Origin: Candidatus Zixiibacteriota bacterium
GTDB taxonomy: Bacteria; Desulfobacterota; Binatia; UBA9968
Assembly: GCA_035574315.1 (NCBI GenBank)
Contig: DATLYW010000005.1
Coordinates: forward strand, 1-50,261
DNA length: 50,261 nucleotides
Reading direction: 5' to 3'
The translations under genes and the position numbers were made by a program. Of this stretch, positions 33,450 to 41,566 are shown piece by piece. The notes beneath the pieces were generated by a model. It was not told where the DNA came from and made no database searches. It saw only the letters and a list, made by a program, of their open reading frames with translations. The stretch's first letter is position 1. The number at the start of each line of letters is the position of its first letter.

Positions 33450-34091
33450 GTGCTGCCCGCGAATCTGTTCCTCCAAGGCATCCTGATCGGCTTCGTCGTT
33501 GCCGTTCCCGTCGGCCCGCTCGGCCTGCTGTGCGTCAACCGGGCGCTGTCGATGGGGATTCTGTTCGGCCTCTATTCCGGTCTGGGAGTGGCGACCGCGG
33601 ACGCTCTGGCCGCCGGAATCGCCGCCCTCGGGCTCAGGTTGATCTCGGATTTCTTCGTCAACCACCAGCTGTTGCTGCGGGTCATCGGCGGCGCCTTTCT
33701 CTGCTATCTCGGCGTGAAGATCTTCTGCACCCATCCACAGCTCGTGCCGGCCGGACGTCCGGTGAAAGGGCTCTCGCGCGCGTACGCCGCGACCTTCTTT
33801 CTCACCTTCTCCAATCCGGTGACCGTGCTTTCTTTCTTTGCAATCTACGCAGGCTGGGGCGTGGGCAGCCTCAACGGCCACTATGTCAGCGCGGCGGTTC
33901 TGACCGCGGGCGTTTTCGTCGGCTCGGCCCTGTGGTGGATCCTCCTCGCTACCGGCCTGCTCCTGTTCCGCGACCGCTTCAGCCACTACATCGTCGGCTG
34001 GATCCACAAGATTTCGGGAGCGGTGATCACGGTCTTCGGGATCGTCGTCTTTCTCGGCCTATGGAGCAGCAGAGTGAGGATCGGCCGCTAG
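33450..34091 (+). CDS. LysE family exporter
   Basis: 213 aa, six hydrophobic segments: FLQGILIGFVVAVPVGPLGLLCVNRALSMG contains the VPVGP signature of LysE/RhtB carriers, followed by YSGLGVATADALAAGIAALGL and FLTFSNPVTVLSFFAIYAG. These carriers export amino acids and related small cations. GTG start at 33450. Its end overlaps the desaturase gene by 31 bp. Confidence 0.86.
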   Translation: MLPANLFLQGILIGFVVAVPVGPLGLLCVNRALSMGILFGLYSGLGVATADALAAGIAALGLRLISDFFVNHQLLLRVIGGAFLCYLGVKIFCTHPQLVPAGRPVKGLSRAYAATFFLTFSNPVTVLSFFAIYAGWGVGSLNGHYVSAAVLTAGVFVGSALWWILLATGLLLFRDRFSHYIVGWIHKISGAVITVFGIVVFLGLWSSRVRIGR

Positions 34092-35041
34092 CCGCGGAGA
34101 CGGCGGCCGCATGGCGGACCTCGTCCATCCCGGCGGCGCTCAACCTGGAGCTCGCGGCGGCGCACGCCGCGGTCAACCTGTATCAGTTTTTCGTCGTGCC
34201 CCTGTGGCTGCTGCCGCTCGACGGCCGCTGGGGATGGACGCTCGTGCCGCTCGCCCTGCTCGCGAATCCGTTCTGGAGCCTGATCCACGAAGCGATTCAC
34301 GATCTGCTCCATCCGGACCGCAGGATCAACGCGGTTCTCGGCCGGTCGATGTCGGTTCTGTTCGGCTCTCCGTTCGGGGTTCTGCGGGCGAGTCATCTGT
34401 TGCATCACCGATTGAACCGTTCACCGGCGGAGGGAACGGAGTATTACGATCGCACGCGCCGCTCGTTCGTGCGCGCCTGCCCGGGATACTATTTCCAGAT
34501 TCTGGGCGGCCTCTACGCCGTCGAAGCGGCGAGCGCGCTCTTCTTCCTTCTGCCCCGGTCCGCGCTCGCGGGCCTGCGGGAGCGTTTCGTCCCCGAAGGG
34601 ACCGTGAGCGCGATCCTTTTCGGGATCTGGCTGAAAAAAGACGTGCTTCGGGAGATCCGGCAGGACGGGGTCTGCGCGCTTGCATGGCTCGCGGCGTCGG
34701 CGGCCGTTTACGGAGCAAACTGGGGCTGGCTCGTCTTCGTCGTCGCGGCCCGGGCGTTCTTGATCTCGTTTCTCGACAACGTCTATCACTACGGAACGCC
34801 GGTGAACGATCTCCTTTTCGCCCGCAATCTCCGCCTTCCCGGCCCTATGGAGAGGATGCTGCTCCACTTCAACCTGCACGGCGTGCACCACCGCAACCCG
34901 TCGGTCCCGTGGATCGGCCTGCCAGAATCGTTCCGGCGCCAGGGAAGGGTTTTCCACGGTGGTTATTTTTCGGCCGCGGCCCGCCAGATCGCGGGTCCGG
35001 TCGCGCTGCAGACGCTGCCGTGGGCTAATCGGCCTTCCTGA
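34061..35041 (+). CDS. membrane fatty-acid-desaturase-like protein
   Basis: 326 aa. Three His boxes are visible: LIHEAIHDLLH (HxxxH), SHLLHHRLN (HxxHH) and FNLHGVHHRNPS (HxxHH), with hydrophobic stretches between them, as in di-iron membrane desaturases and hydroxylases. The ATG at 34061 (MEQQSEDR) overlaps the LysE gene. Convergent with egtD, 17 bp overlap at the 3' ends. The substrate may be a lipid or another hydrophobic compound. Confidence 0.83.
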   Translation: MEQQSEDRPLAAETAAAWRTSSIPAALNLELAAAHAAVNLYQFFVVPLWLLPLDGRWGWTLVPLALLANPFWSLIHEAIHDLLHPDRRINAVLGRSMSVLFGSPFGVLRASHLLHHRLNRSPAEGTEYYDRTRRSFVRACPGYYFQILGGLYAVEAASALFFLLPRSALAGLRERFVPEGTVSAILFGIWLKKDVLREIRQDGVCALAWLAASAAVYGANWGWLVFVVAARAFLISFLDNVYHYGTPVNDLLFARNLRLPGPMERMLLHFNLHGVHHRNPSVPWIGLPESFRRQGRVFHGGYFSAAARQIAGPVALQTLPWANRPS

Positions 35042-36047
35042 ACAACAGCAGAGAGAACCAGGCCAGCGGGTCGGTGTAGTGGGCCACCGGCGCGAGGCCG
35101 AAAAAGCCAAGCTGCTGCTGCAACTGCTCCGGGTCGAACTTGCGGCTGATCTCGACGAGGATCGGTTCGCCCGATTCCCACCAGAAAGAAGCGCCGGCCC
35201 CCGGAAAATCGATGCGCTGGCGTTCGGCGGCGACGGCCTCCATTTCGATCTGGCGCCATCGCGCGTTGTAGCGGGAGACGTAGCGCATCCGCCCGAGGTC
35301 GAAGTTGCTTCCCGTGAGCCGGTTGATGTGGAGGAAGACGTTCAGAATGAACTCCGCGGTGAGCCCCCGGGAGTCGGCGTAGGCGGCCTCGAGAACAGCC
35401 GGCTCCTTGACACGGTCGGCGCCGAGCAGCAGGAAATCGCCCGGCCCCATGGCGGCGGAGAGGCGGTCGAAAAAGCGCGCGAACGCCGGCGGGGTGAAAT
35501 TACCCACCGTGCTGCCGAGGAAGACGAAAAGGGTCGGCAGCTCCTTCGCGATGCTGCGGAAGCCTTCTTCGTAGCGCGCGTGCAGGCCGTGGAAGTCGAT
35601 GCCGGGAAGGTGACGCCGGACGAACTCGCGGGAAGCCTTGAGCCCCGGGACGCTCACGTCCACCGGAGCAAACAGGCCGCGGCCGCGTTGCCGCAGCTGC
35701 GCTTCGAGCAGATGGACGGTTTTGCGGGACGAACCGGCTCCCAGCTCGACGATGCACTCGACGGGCGCGGCGGCGATGATCTCGGGCGCCCTGGCCTCGA
35801 GGATCGAGTTCTCGGTACGGGTGAGATAGTACTCGGGGAGATCGCAGATGCGCTCGAAGAGATCCGACCCGCGGTCGTCGTAAAGATAGTGAGCCTCGAG
35901 CCAGCGCGGCTGATCCGAGAGCGTCTTCAGGATGGCGGTCGTCGGATCGTCCGGCGGACGTTCGGCGGCGCGCGACCAGATGCCGGGCTCGACGAGCTGC
36001 CAGCGACCGTGCTCCTGTGGACGGAAAAGGGGATTCAGGCGGTTCAA
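35025..36047 (-). CDS. egtD: L-histidine N-alpha-methyltransferase EgtD
   Basis: About 340 aa. The EgtD/DUF2260 methyltransferase signature is clear: SDQPRWLEAHYLYDDRGSDLFERICDLPEYYLTRTE, SAM motif IVELGAGSSRKTVHLL, the VDVSVPGLKASREFV and FLGSTVGNFTPPAFARFF segments, and EFILNVFLHINRLTGSNFD. It trimethylates histidine to hercynine, the acceptor in ergothioneine and selenoneine synthesis. The start is uncertain: the frame stays open to 36158 but the extra residues (GLNDRRRRSPLNDLNRLN) are translated repeats. I take a TTG at 36047 as the latest start upstream of the conserved domain; no good ribosome-binding site is seen. Confidence 0.85.
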   Translation of the reverse strand: MNRLNPLFRPQEHGRWQLVEPGIWSRAAERPPDDPTTAILKTLSDQPRWLEAHYLYDDRGSDLFERICDLPEYYLTRTENSILEARAPEIIAAAPVECIVELGAGSSRKTVHLLEAQLRQRGRGLFAPVDVSVPGLKASREFVRRHLPGIDFHGLHARYEEGFRSIAKELPTLFVFLGSTVGNFTPPAFARFFDRLSAAMGPGDFLLLGADRVKEPAVLEAAYADSRGLTAEFILNVFLHINRLTGSNFDLGRMRYVSRYNARWRQIEMEAVAAERQRIDFPGAGASFWWESGEPILVEISRKFDPEQLQQQLGFFGLAPVAHYTDPLAWFSLLLFRKAD

Positions 36048-36160
36048 ATCGTTCAAAGGTGACCGCCTTCGGCGGTCGTTCAAACCGTTCCAGCAGTTCA
36101 AGCCGTCCGCTGCGCGGCGGAAAACCCGAGACCGAAGGCGCCGGGTCCCGGGACGCAAGA
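36036..36160. repeat. 9-bp-type repeats plus shared GC-rich element (site 2)
   Basis: GTTCAA-containing nonamers (CGGTTCAAA, TCGTTCAAA, TCGTTCAAA, CAGTTCAAG) flank a perfect hairpin GACCGCC-TTC-GGCGGTC (36061-36077) and are followed by GCGGCGGAAAACCC...TCCCGGGACGCAAGA as at 32224-32255. It overlaps the possible N-terminal extension of egtD. Confidence 0.6.
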
Positions 36161-36319
36161 GGCCGGACAGCGCAACCGCGAGTTGCCTACTATAGGGGAA
36201 AGACGGCTGGAATGTCCAGCTCGGGACGTGTTAAGAATCGAATCATCGAAGCGGGCGGGGAGGAATCGGGGGGCCGGCCGCGGCGGAGCGCCGCTTGAGC
36301 AAGGGCCTCTTCAACGGAC

Positions 36320-37084
36320 GTGCCGGACGACGCCTTCATAGAGTTCCGCAGGGTGGGCTACCGCCTGCCCGACGGGCGTGAGTTGCTTTCGGATTTGAGC
36401 TTCGGGATCGCGCGGGGCGAGACGCTCGTGCTGCTGGGGAGGAGCGGTTCGGGCAAGACCACAACGATGAAGCTGATCAACCGACTGCTTGATCCTACCG
36501 AAGGCGAGGTGCGGGTCGCGGGCACGCCTACGCGCGAGTGGGACCCGATCAAGCTGCGCCGGCGCGTCGGTTACGTCATCCAGGAGGTCGGCCTTTTTCC
36601 GCATCTCACGGTGGAGGAAAACGTCGCGGTCGTGCCGCGGCTCGAGCGCTGGCCGGAGGACAGGATCCGGTCGCGCGTCCGCGACCTGCTTCAACTGGTC
36701 GGCCTCGATCCGGAACGCTTTGCCGGCCGGTTCCCGCGCGAGCTTTCCGGCGGGCAACGCCAGCGAGTCGGCGTCGCCCGGGCGCTTGCCGCCGATCCGC
36801 CGGTGGTCCTGCTCGACGAGCCCTTCGGCGCGCTCGATCCGATCACCAGAACCGATATGCAGCGCGAGTTCCGCTCGCTGCAGCAGCGACTGCAGAAGAC
36901 CGTGGTGTTCGTTACCCACGACGTGCGCGAGGCATTCGCGCTGGCGAGCCGCATCGGCTTGATCAAGGACGGAAAGATGATTTTTCTTGGGCCGCCGGAA
37001 GCGCTGCTCCGCTGCGACGATCCCGAAGCGCGGGCGTTCACCCGCTGTCTGGCCGACGGCGGGGCGGTGGAAAGCGGAGCGTGA
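36320..37084 (+). CDS. ABC ATPase, osmoprotectant/EgtV type
   Basis: 254 aa. Walker A LLGRSGSGKTTTMKLINRLLDP, the IQEVGLFPHLTVEENVAVVP Q-loop region of the ProV/OpuCA group, signature LSGGQRQRVGVARAL, Walker B VVLLDEPFGALDP and the VTHDVREAF switch. There is no C-terminal CBS pair, unlike OpuCA. GTG start at 36320. Its stop overlaps the start of the permease-binding-protein fusion (GTGA). Divergent from egtD with about 270 bp between. Confidence 0.9.
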   Translation: MPDDAFIEFRRVGYRLPDGRELLSDLSFGIARGETLVLLGRSGSGKTTTMKLINRLLDPTEGEVRVAGTPTREWDPIKLRRRVGYVIQEVGLFPHLTVEENVAVVPRLERWPEDRIRSRVRDLLQLVGLDPERFAGRFPRELSGGQRQRVGVARALAADPPVVLLDEPFGALDPITRTDMQREFRSLQQRLQKTVVFVTHDVREAFALASRIGLIKDGKMIFLGPPEALLRCDDPEARAFTRCLADGGAVESGA

Positions 37085-38655
37085 GCCTGCTCGAGTTCCT
37101 GTCGCGCCACCGCCAGGAGTTCCTGGGGCTGGTCGCCGAGCATCTCTTCCTGGTCGCGCTGTCGACGGGAATCGCGGTGGCGATCGGGCTGCCGCTGGGG
37201 ATCCTCCTCACGCGCCGGCCCGGGCTCGCCAGGCCGGTGCTGGGATTCGCCAACGTCATGCAGACGGTTCCCAGCCTGGCGCTCTTCGGTTTTCTCATCC
37301 CGGTCAACCTTCATCTCTTCGGCGTGCGAATCCTCGGCGGGATCGGGGCGCGCACGGCGATCGCGGCGCTGGTGCTCTATTCGCTGCTGCCGATCATCCG
37401 GAATACCTTCACGGGCATCAACGGCGTCGACCCGGCGATTCGCGAAGCCGGCAGAGGGATGGGAATGACCGATCGGCAGCTTCTCTTCCAGGTGGAGATC
37501 CCGCTTGCCCTCGGTGTGATCATCGCCGGCATCCGCGTCGCCACGGTGATCGCGGTGGGGACGGCGACCATCGCGGCCGCCATCGATGCCGGCGGGCTCG
37601 GTCGCTACATTTTTCGGGGCCTCCGGATGAACGACAACGTGCTGGTGCTGGCGGGGGCGGTGCCCGCGGCGTTGATCGCGCTCGCCGCCGATTTCCTGCT
37701 CGGCCGGGTGGAACGGGCTTTTCAGGGAGGCCGTCTGCTGCGCGGCGGAGCGGGAAAAAATCTTCTGGTCCTGTTGGGGGCCGGAGCCGTCGGTGCGGTG
37801 CTCCTGTGGAGCTTTCTTCCCGCCCGTTCCGCCGGCCGCATCGCCGTGGGATCCAAGGACTTTACCGAGCAACTCATCCTGGGAGAGCTGCTCTCGCAGG
37901 CGGTCGAGGCGCGGACCGGAACCGAGGTCGAGCGGCGCTTCGATCTCGGTGGAACGCTCGCCCACGAAGCGCTCGTCGCCGGGGAGATCAATCTCTACGT
38001 CGAGTACACCGGGACGGCGCTGCTCGCAATCCTGAACGAACGGCGCCCCGCCGGGCGCGCCGAGGTGTACCGGCGCGTCAAGGCGGAATACGCCCGGAGA
38101 TTTCAAGCCGAGTGGACCGAGCCCCTGGGGTTCAACAATACATTCGCGATTCTGGTGCGCGGCGAGGACGCGCGGCGCTTCGGCTTGAAGACGATCAGCG
38201 ACGCGGCCGCGCTCGCGCCGCGGTGGCGCGCCGGTTTCGGGCAGGACTTCATGTCGCGGCCCGACGGCTACGCCGGCTTCGTCCGGACCTACGGCCTGCG
38301 GTTTCAGGCAGTGAGGGAGATGGACCTTTCTCTCACCTATCGGGCGCTCGCCGAGAAACAGGTCGATCTGATCGCGGGAAACTCGACCGACGGGCTGATC
38401 AGCCGGTACGGGCTCGTCGAGCTGGTAGACGACCGAGGTTATTTTCCCCCTTACGACGCCGTGCCCGTCGTCCGGCAGGAGGCGCTGCGGCGGCATCCGG
38501 AGCTGCGGCGCGTGCTCAAAGAGCTGGGAGGAATCCTCACGGTCGAGGAGATGCGCCGCCTCAACTACGCCGTGGACGGGGAGCGGCGACGCCCCGAAGA
38601 GGTCGTGCGCGAGTTCCTGGCGCGCTCGGGCTTCGTGCGCCGGCCGGCCGGCTGA
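37081..38655 (+). CDS. ABC permease fused to substrate-binding domain (EgtU/OpuCBC type)
   Basis: 524 aa. Residues 1-210 form a ProW-like permease with about six helices (MQTVPSLALFGFLIPV, the loop IREAGRGMGMTDRQLLFQVEIPLALGVIIAGI). A further helix (LLVLLGAGAVGAVLLWSFLP) leads into an extracellular OpuAC-type binding domain from about 258: IAVGSKDFTEQLILGELLSQAVEARTG, the NLYVEYTGTALLAIL segment, GFNNTFAILVRGEDA and AGNSTDGLISRYGLVELVDDRGYFPPYDAVPV. This fused layout occurs in betaine/choline/carnitine importers and in the ergothioneine importer EgtUV. GTG start at 37081. Adjacency to egtD and senAB favours a hercynine-type ligand, by inference. Confidence 0.88.
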   Translation: MSLLEFLSRHRQEFLGLVAEHLFLVALSTGIAVAIGLPLGILLTRRPGLARPVLGFANVMQTVPSLALFGFLIPVNLHLFGVRILGGIGARTAIAALVLYSLLPIIRNTFTGINGVDPAIREAGRGMGMTDRQLLFQVEIPLALGVIIAGIRVATVIAVGTATIAAAIDAGGLGRYIFRGLRMNDNVLVLAGAVPAALIALAADFLLGRVERAFQGGRLLRGGAGKNLLVLLGAGAVGAVLLWSFLPARSAGRIAVGSKDFTEQLILGELLSQAVEARTGTEVERRFDLGGTLAHEALVAGEINLYVEYTGTALLAILNERRPAGRAEVYRRVKAEYARRFQAEWTEPLGFNNTFAILVRGEDARRFGLKTISDAAALAPRWRAGFGQDFMSRPDGYAGFVRTYGLRFQAVREMDLSLTYRALAEKQVDLIAGNSTDGLISRYGLVELVDDRGYFPPYDAVPVVRQEALRRHPELRRVLKELGGILTVEEMRRLNYAVDGERRRPEEVVREFLARSGFVRRPAG

Positions 38656-38668
38656 GCAAAAGCTCGGC

Positions 38669-40123
38669 TCAGGCTGCGCTGTGAAGGATCAAGCGGACGA
38701 AAAACGCAACGCACCGCTCGTAGTCCCGCGCCGCCACGCGCTCGTCGATGCCGTGGAACCGCGCAACGTCCTGGCGCGTCAGGGTGATCGGGAGAAAACG
38801 GTAGACGTTGGCCGCCAGCGGCGCGTAGTGGCGCGAGTCGGTCATTGCGACGGCGAGCGCCGGGGCGACGACGGTTCCGGGCGCGGTTTCGCCCACCGCG
38901 CGCTGCAGCCAGAGGAAGGCCCGGGCCCCGGGATCCGAGACGGCCGAAGGCTCGGCGGCGCCGGGGAGGAGGCTGATCGTGACCGACGGATCGGCGGCGG
39001 CCGCCACGTGGCGCTCGACGGCGGCGATCGTGTCGCCGGGAAGGATGCGGAAGTTGACGACAGCCCGCGCCTCGGCCGGAAGGACGTTGTCGCGACTGCC
39101 TGCCGTAAAAACGGTCGGTGCCTGCGTGGTGCGCACGAGCGCCGCGGTCGGCGCCGATCCCGCCAGCTGCCGCTCGATCAGGGGCGCGGAGAGCCACAGG
39201 TTCGCCAGGAGCGCGCGCAACGGCCAGTGCAGCTCCGGGCCGAGATACTCGACGAGCCGGCGCACGGGCTCCGACAGGCGCGCGGGGAACGGCGCCTGAT
39301 CGAGCCTGTGGATCGTCTCGCTCAGGACGCCGATCGCGGTGCGCTTCGGCGGAGCGGCGGTATGGCCGCCTTCCGCGGTGGCGCGAAGCTCGAAGCTCGC
39401 GTAGCCCTTTTCGGCGATGCCGACGAGCGCGACCGGCCCGGTCACGCCGGGGACGATTCCCTCGGTGATGAACCCGCCCTCGTCGAGCACATACTCCAGC
39501 CGGACCGCGCGGGCGCGCAGCGCCGAGGCGATCCGGGCCGCGCCGTTGGCGCCGCCGCTTTCCTCGTCGTGGCCGAAGGCGAGGAAGATCGTCCGGCGCG
39601 GACGAAAGCCGCGCGCGAGCAGATGCTCGACCGCCTCCATGATCGCCAGCACGGCCGCCTTGTCGTCGAGCGCTCCACGACCCCAGACGTATCCGCCGTC
39701 GATGCGGCCGGAAAAGGGAGGATGGCGCCAGCCCCGGGACGATTCGGCCGGGACGACGTCGTAGTGGCCCGCGAGCAGGACGGCATGAAGCCGCGGGTCG
39801 CTGCCGGCCCAGGTGTAGAGAAGGCTGTGGCCTCCGAAGATCTCTCGCGCGAGCGTGGCGTGGAGTCGAGGAAACTCCGCGCGCAGAAAGTCGCGGAAGC
39901 GTGCGAGCGCGACGGCCGCGCGCTCATCCGGCGCCGGAGAGGACACGGTCGGATGCCGCAGAGCACGAGCGAGGCGTTCGAGCGGCGCCGGGCTTTCGAA
40001 AGAGAAGTTGGCGACGGCCACGGGCGGGAGCTGTTTCGATTGGAAACGGGCGGTCCGGTACGCGACGACGCCGAGCGCCAGCAAAAGCAACACGAGTGCC
40101 GACCGGAGCAGCAGCTTGCTCAT
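38669..40123 (-). CDS. M20 family peptidase (PM20D1/CPS1-like)
   Basis: 484 aa. One N-terminal membrane anchor (LLLRSALVLLLLALGVVAYRTA) is followed by an M20 zinc-peptidase: LLAGHYDVVPAESSRGWRHPPFSG (metal His/catalytic Asp), WGRGALDDKAAVLAIMEA (bridging Asp), FGHDEESGG (catalytic Glu-Glu), dimerisation domain, and a late metal His in HGIDERV. Length and anchor match the PM20D1/Cps1 subgroup, which cleaves or forms N-acyl amino acids. Convergent with the ABC transporter at 13 bp. Confidence 0.87.
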   Translation of the reverse strand: MSKLLLRSALVLLLLALGVVAYRTARFQSKQLPPVAVANFSFESPAPLERLARALRHPTVSSPAPDERAAVALARFRDFLRAEFPRLHATLAREIFGGHSLLYTWAGSDPRLHAVLLAGHYDVVPAESSRGWRHPPFSGRIDGGYVWGRGALDDKAAVLAIMEAVEHLLARGFRPRRTIFLAFGHDEESGGANGAARIASALRARAVRLEYVLDEGGFITEGIVPGVTGPVALVGIAEKGYASFELRATAEGGHTAAPPKRTAIGVLSETIHRLDQAPFPARLSEPVRRLVEYLGPELHWPLRALLANLWLSAPLIERQLAGSAPTAALVRTTQAPTVFTAGSRDNVLPAEARAVVNFRILPGDTIAAVERHVAAAADPSVTISLLPGAAEPSAVSDPGARAFLWLQRAVGETAPGTVVAPALAVAMTDSRHYAPLAANVYRFLPITLTRQDVARFHGIDERVAARDYERCVAFFVRLILHSAA

Positions 40124-40165
40124 TTTGCGGGTGCCTCCCGGCGAGCTCTGTCCGCCCGTCGGCTC

Positions 40166-40564
40166 CTAGCGGCCGGAGAGGATCAGCCGGGCCTTTCCCT
40201 TGCGGAGGTCGGTGCTGCGGTAGTGGAAGTCGACGTGACGGATCGCCCTCCGCTCGCCCGGGAGATCGATCACGCGGACTTTCTCGCTTCCTTCGAAGCG
40301 GTGGCGCAGCGCCGGCCGGAACGTCTCCTTGTTGCGAAACGTCACGATCACGTCATAGATCTCCACGGGCGCGCCCTCGACGCGGAACCGGAGCTGCTTG
40401 AAGCGCCCCTCGTGCCTTCCGACTTCGATTCGATCCCGGTCGCTGCGAAAGTTGATCTCGACGCGGCCCAGGGTTTCCCAGCGGCCGGGCGCGACGGCGC
40501 CGGCTGCGGGCGAGGTAACGAGCAGCCACGAAAACGCAACGGCCGTGAACTGACGCTGTCTCAT
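40166..40564 (-). CDS. secreted hypothetical protein (132 aa)
   Basis: A signal peptide (AVAFSWLLVTSPAAGAVA) precedes a beta-rich body (WETLGRVEINFRSDRDRIEV, FKQLRFRVEGAPVEIYDVIVTF, KARLILSGR). The strand pattern resembles DUF2541-like secreted proteins, but I cannot make a firm assignment. GGAGGAGAC upstream of the ATG supports the start. It lies 42 bp upstream of the M20 gene on the same strand. Confidence 0.65.
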   Translation of the reverse strand: MRQRQFTAVAFSWLLVTSPAAGAVAPGRWETLGRVEINFRSDRDRIEVGRHEGRFKQLRFRVEGAPVEIYDVIVTFRNKETFRPALRHRFEGSEKVRVIDLPGERRAIRHVDFHYRSTDLRKGKARLILSGR

Positions 40565-40750
40565 CGTTGTCTCCTCCGGGGTGCATGGAAAGATCGGTCA
40601 AACAGAAACGCTTTGCTCCGTTCAACCCGTCGCTCCGCGGCAGAAATGGACCTGGGGCGGAAGGCGCCGGACGGCGATGAGCGACCCGAAACGGAAGACC
40701 CGGCGCGGGCGAAAACCGGAAACGGGGAGCTGAAAACGTGTTGTTGATCG

Positions 40751-41170
40751 TCACTGGAAGACGAATTTTCCGATTACGAACCCGACCGCGGCGCAGAGAA
40801 TGTTGTAGAGCGTGCCGTTCAGAAACCGCCCGAGCAGGCGGGCGCTCAGGTCGACGCTGTCACGGAACGCGTCGATCTGGCCCGCGTCCGGTGGCCTGAT
40901 CAGAACGGCCCAGGTCGCCCAGCGCGCCGCCACCTTGAAGCCCAGCCAGCCGACCGCGAGAAGGTGCTGTCCGAGCCAGAAGGCGATGAAGAAGAGAACG
41001 CGCTCCAGGAGGCCGAGGTAGGCGCCCCCGCCTTTCTGCTCGAGCGCGGCCAGGCTCTTGTAGCGCTCGGGCAGCTCGACCCTGACGGTCGCGTTGAGAA
41101 ATTCCGCGGACAGCAGACCGAGCAGGATCGTCAACACCAGGCCGCCGGCGGCGGCGAAGGATTCGCTCAC
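40751..41170 (-). CDS. hypothetical inner-membrane protein (139 aa)
   Basis: Three hydrophobic segments: FAAAGGLVLTILLGLLSAEFL, YLGLLERVLFFIAFWLGQHLLAVGWLGFKVAA and LYNILCAAVGFVIGKFVF. The GTG at 41170 with GGGAGG upstream is preferred over the open frame to 41230. No family recognised. Confidence 0.65.
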   Translation of the reverse strand: MSESFAAAGGLVLTILLGLLSAEFLNATVRVELPERYKSLAALEQKGGGAYLGLLERVLFFIAFWLGQHLLAVGWLGFKVAARWATWAVLIRPPDAGQIDAFRDSVDLSARLLGRFLNGTLYNILCAAVGFVIGKFVFQ

Positions 41171-41250
41171 GGGACCAACCTCCCCGGGTTTGATTCGCGG
41201 AACATATACCGCCGGTCGCGAGAGCGTCAAGCTGATAGGTCGCTTCGCTC

Positions 41251-41295
41251 CCGTTCAAACGGTTCAAGCCGTTCAACCGCTTCGCTCCGTTCAAG
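41251..41295. repeat. 9-bp tandem repeat (CCGTTCAAG)n
   Basis: Five consecutive nonamers: CCGTTCAAA, CGGTTCAAG, CCGTTCAAC, CGCTTCGCT, CCGTTCAAG, in perfect 9-bp register. The same nonamer occurs at 32182 and, less regularly, at 36036. Confidence 0.75.
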
Positions 41296-41321
41296 CCGTT
41301 GTGGCGCTGCGCGGCGGTCGC

Positions 41322-41462
41322 CGGTCTTCACTTCGAACCCCGAACTTCGAACCTCGAACCCCGTAGAAAAAACCCCCTGTTTCGCTTGCTTCTGGCGGCG
41401 GGTTCGTGCCGGTCGTCGGTCTTCGGTCCCCGGTCTTTATTTCGAACCTCGAACCTCGAACC
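41322..41462. repeat. TTCGAACC repeat arrays
   Basis: CGGTCTTCACTTCGAACC followed by more CGAAC units (41322-41360) returns as CGGTCTTTATTTCGAACC plus units (41431-41462). The units are 8-10 bp (TTCGAACC, CCGAAC, CTCGAACC). The two arrays are 70 bp apart in the same orientation. Confidence 0.6.
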
Positions 41463-41566
41463 ATTACTATTAACCCGTCATTTCCGCAGCCGGCGAAATA
41501 CGCTAAGCTGGCCGCGGCATCGCCAGCGGCACGATCGCGCCGCGACTGCCGGAGGCCGGATACGCA

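Larger units (their letters stand above)
41171..41566. other. repeat-filled divergent gap
   Basis: About 395 bp between the membrane protein and the CBS-domain gene, dominated by the 9-bp tandem repeats at 41251 and the two TTCGAACC arrays listed separately. No gene supported. Confidence 0.5.

Noticed and set aside
36320..38655. Plain glycine betaine/osmoprotection transporter
   Set aside because: Not excluded, but the ATPase lacks CBS domains and the neighbours are hercynine genes, so I list it as EgtUV-like with an open substrate.
41251..41462. CRISPR array
   Set aside because: The units are 9 bp in direct tandem or 8-10 bp motifs without unique spacers, and no cas gene is present.
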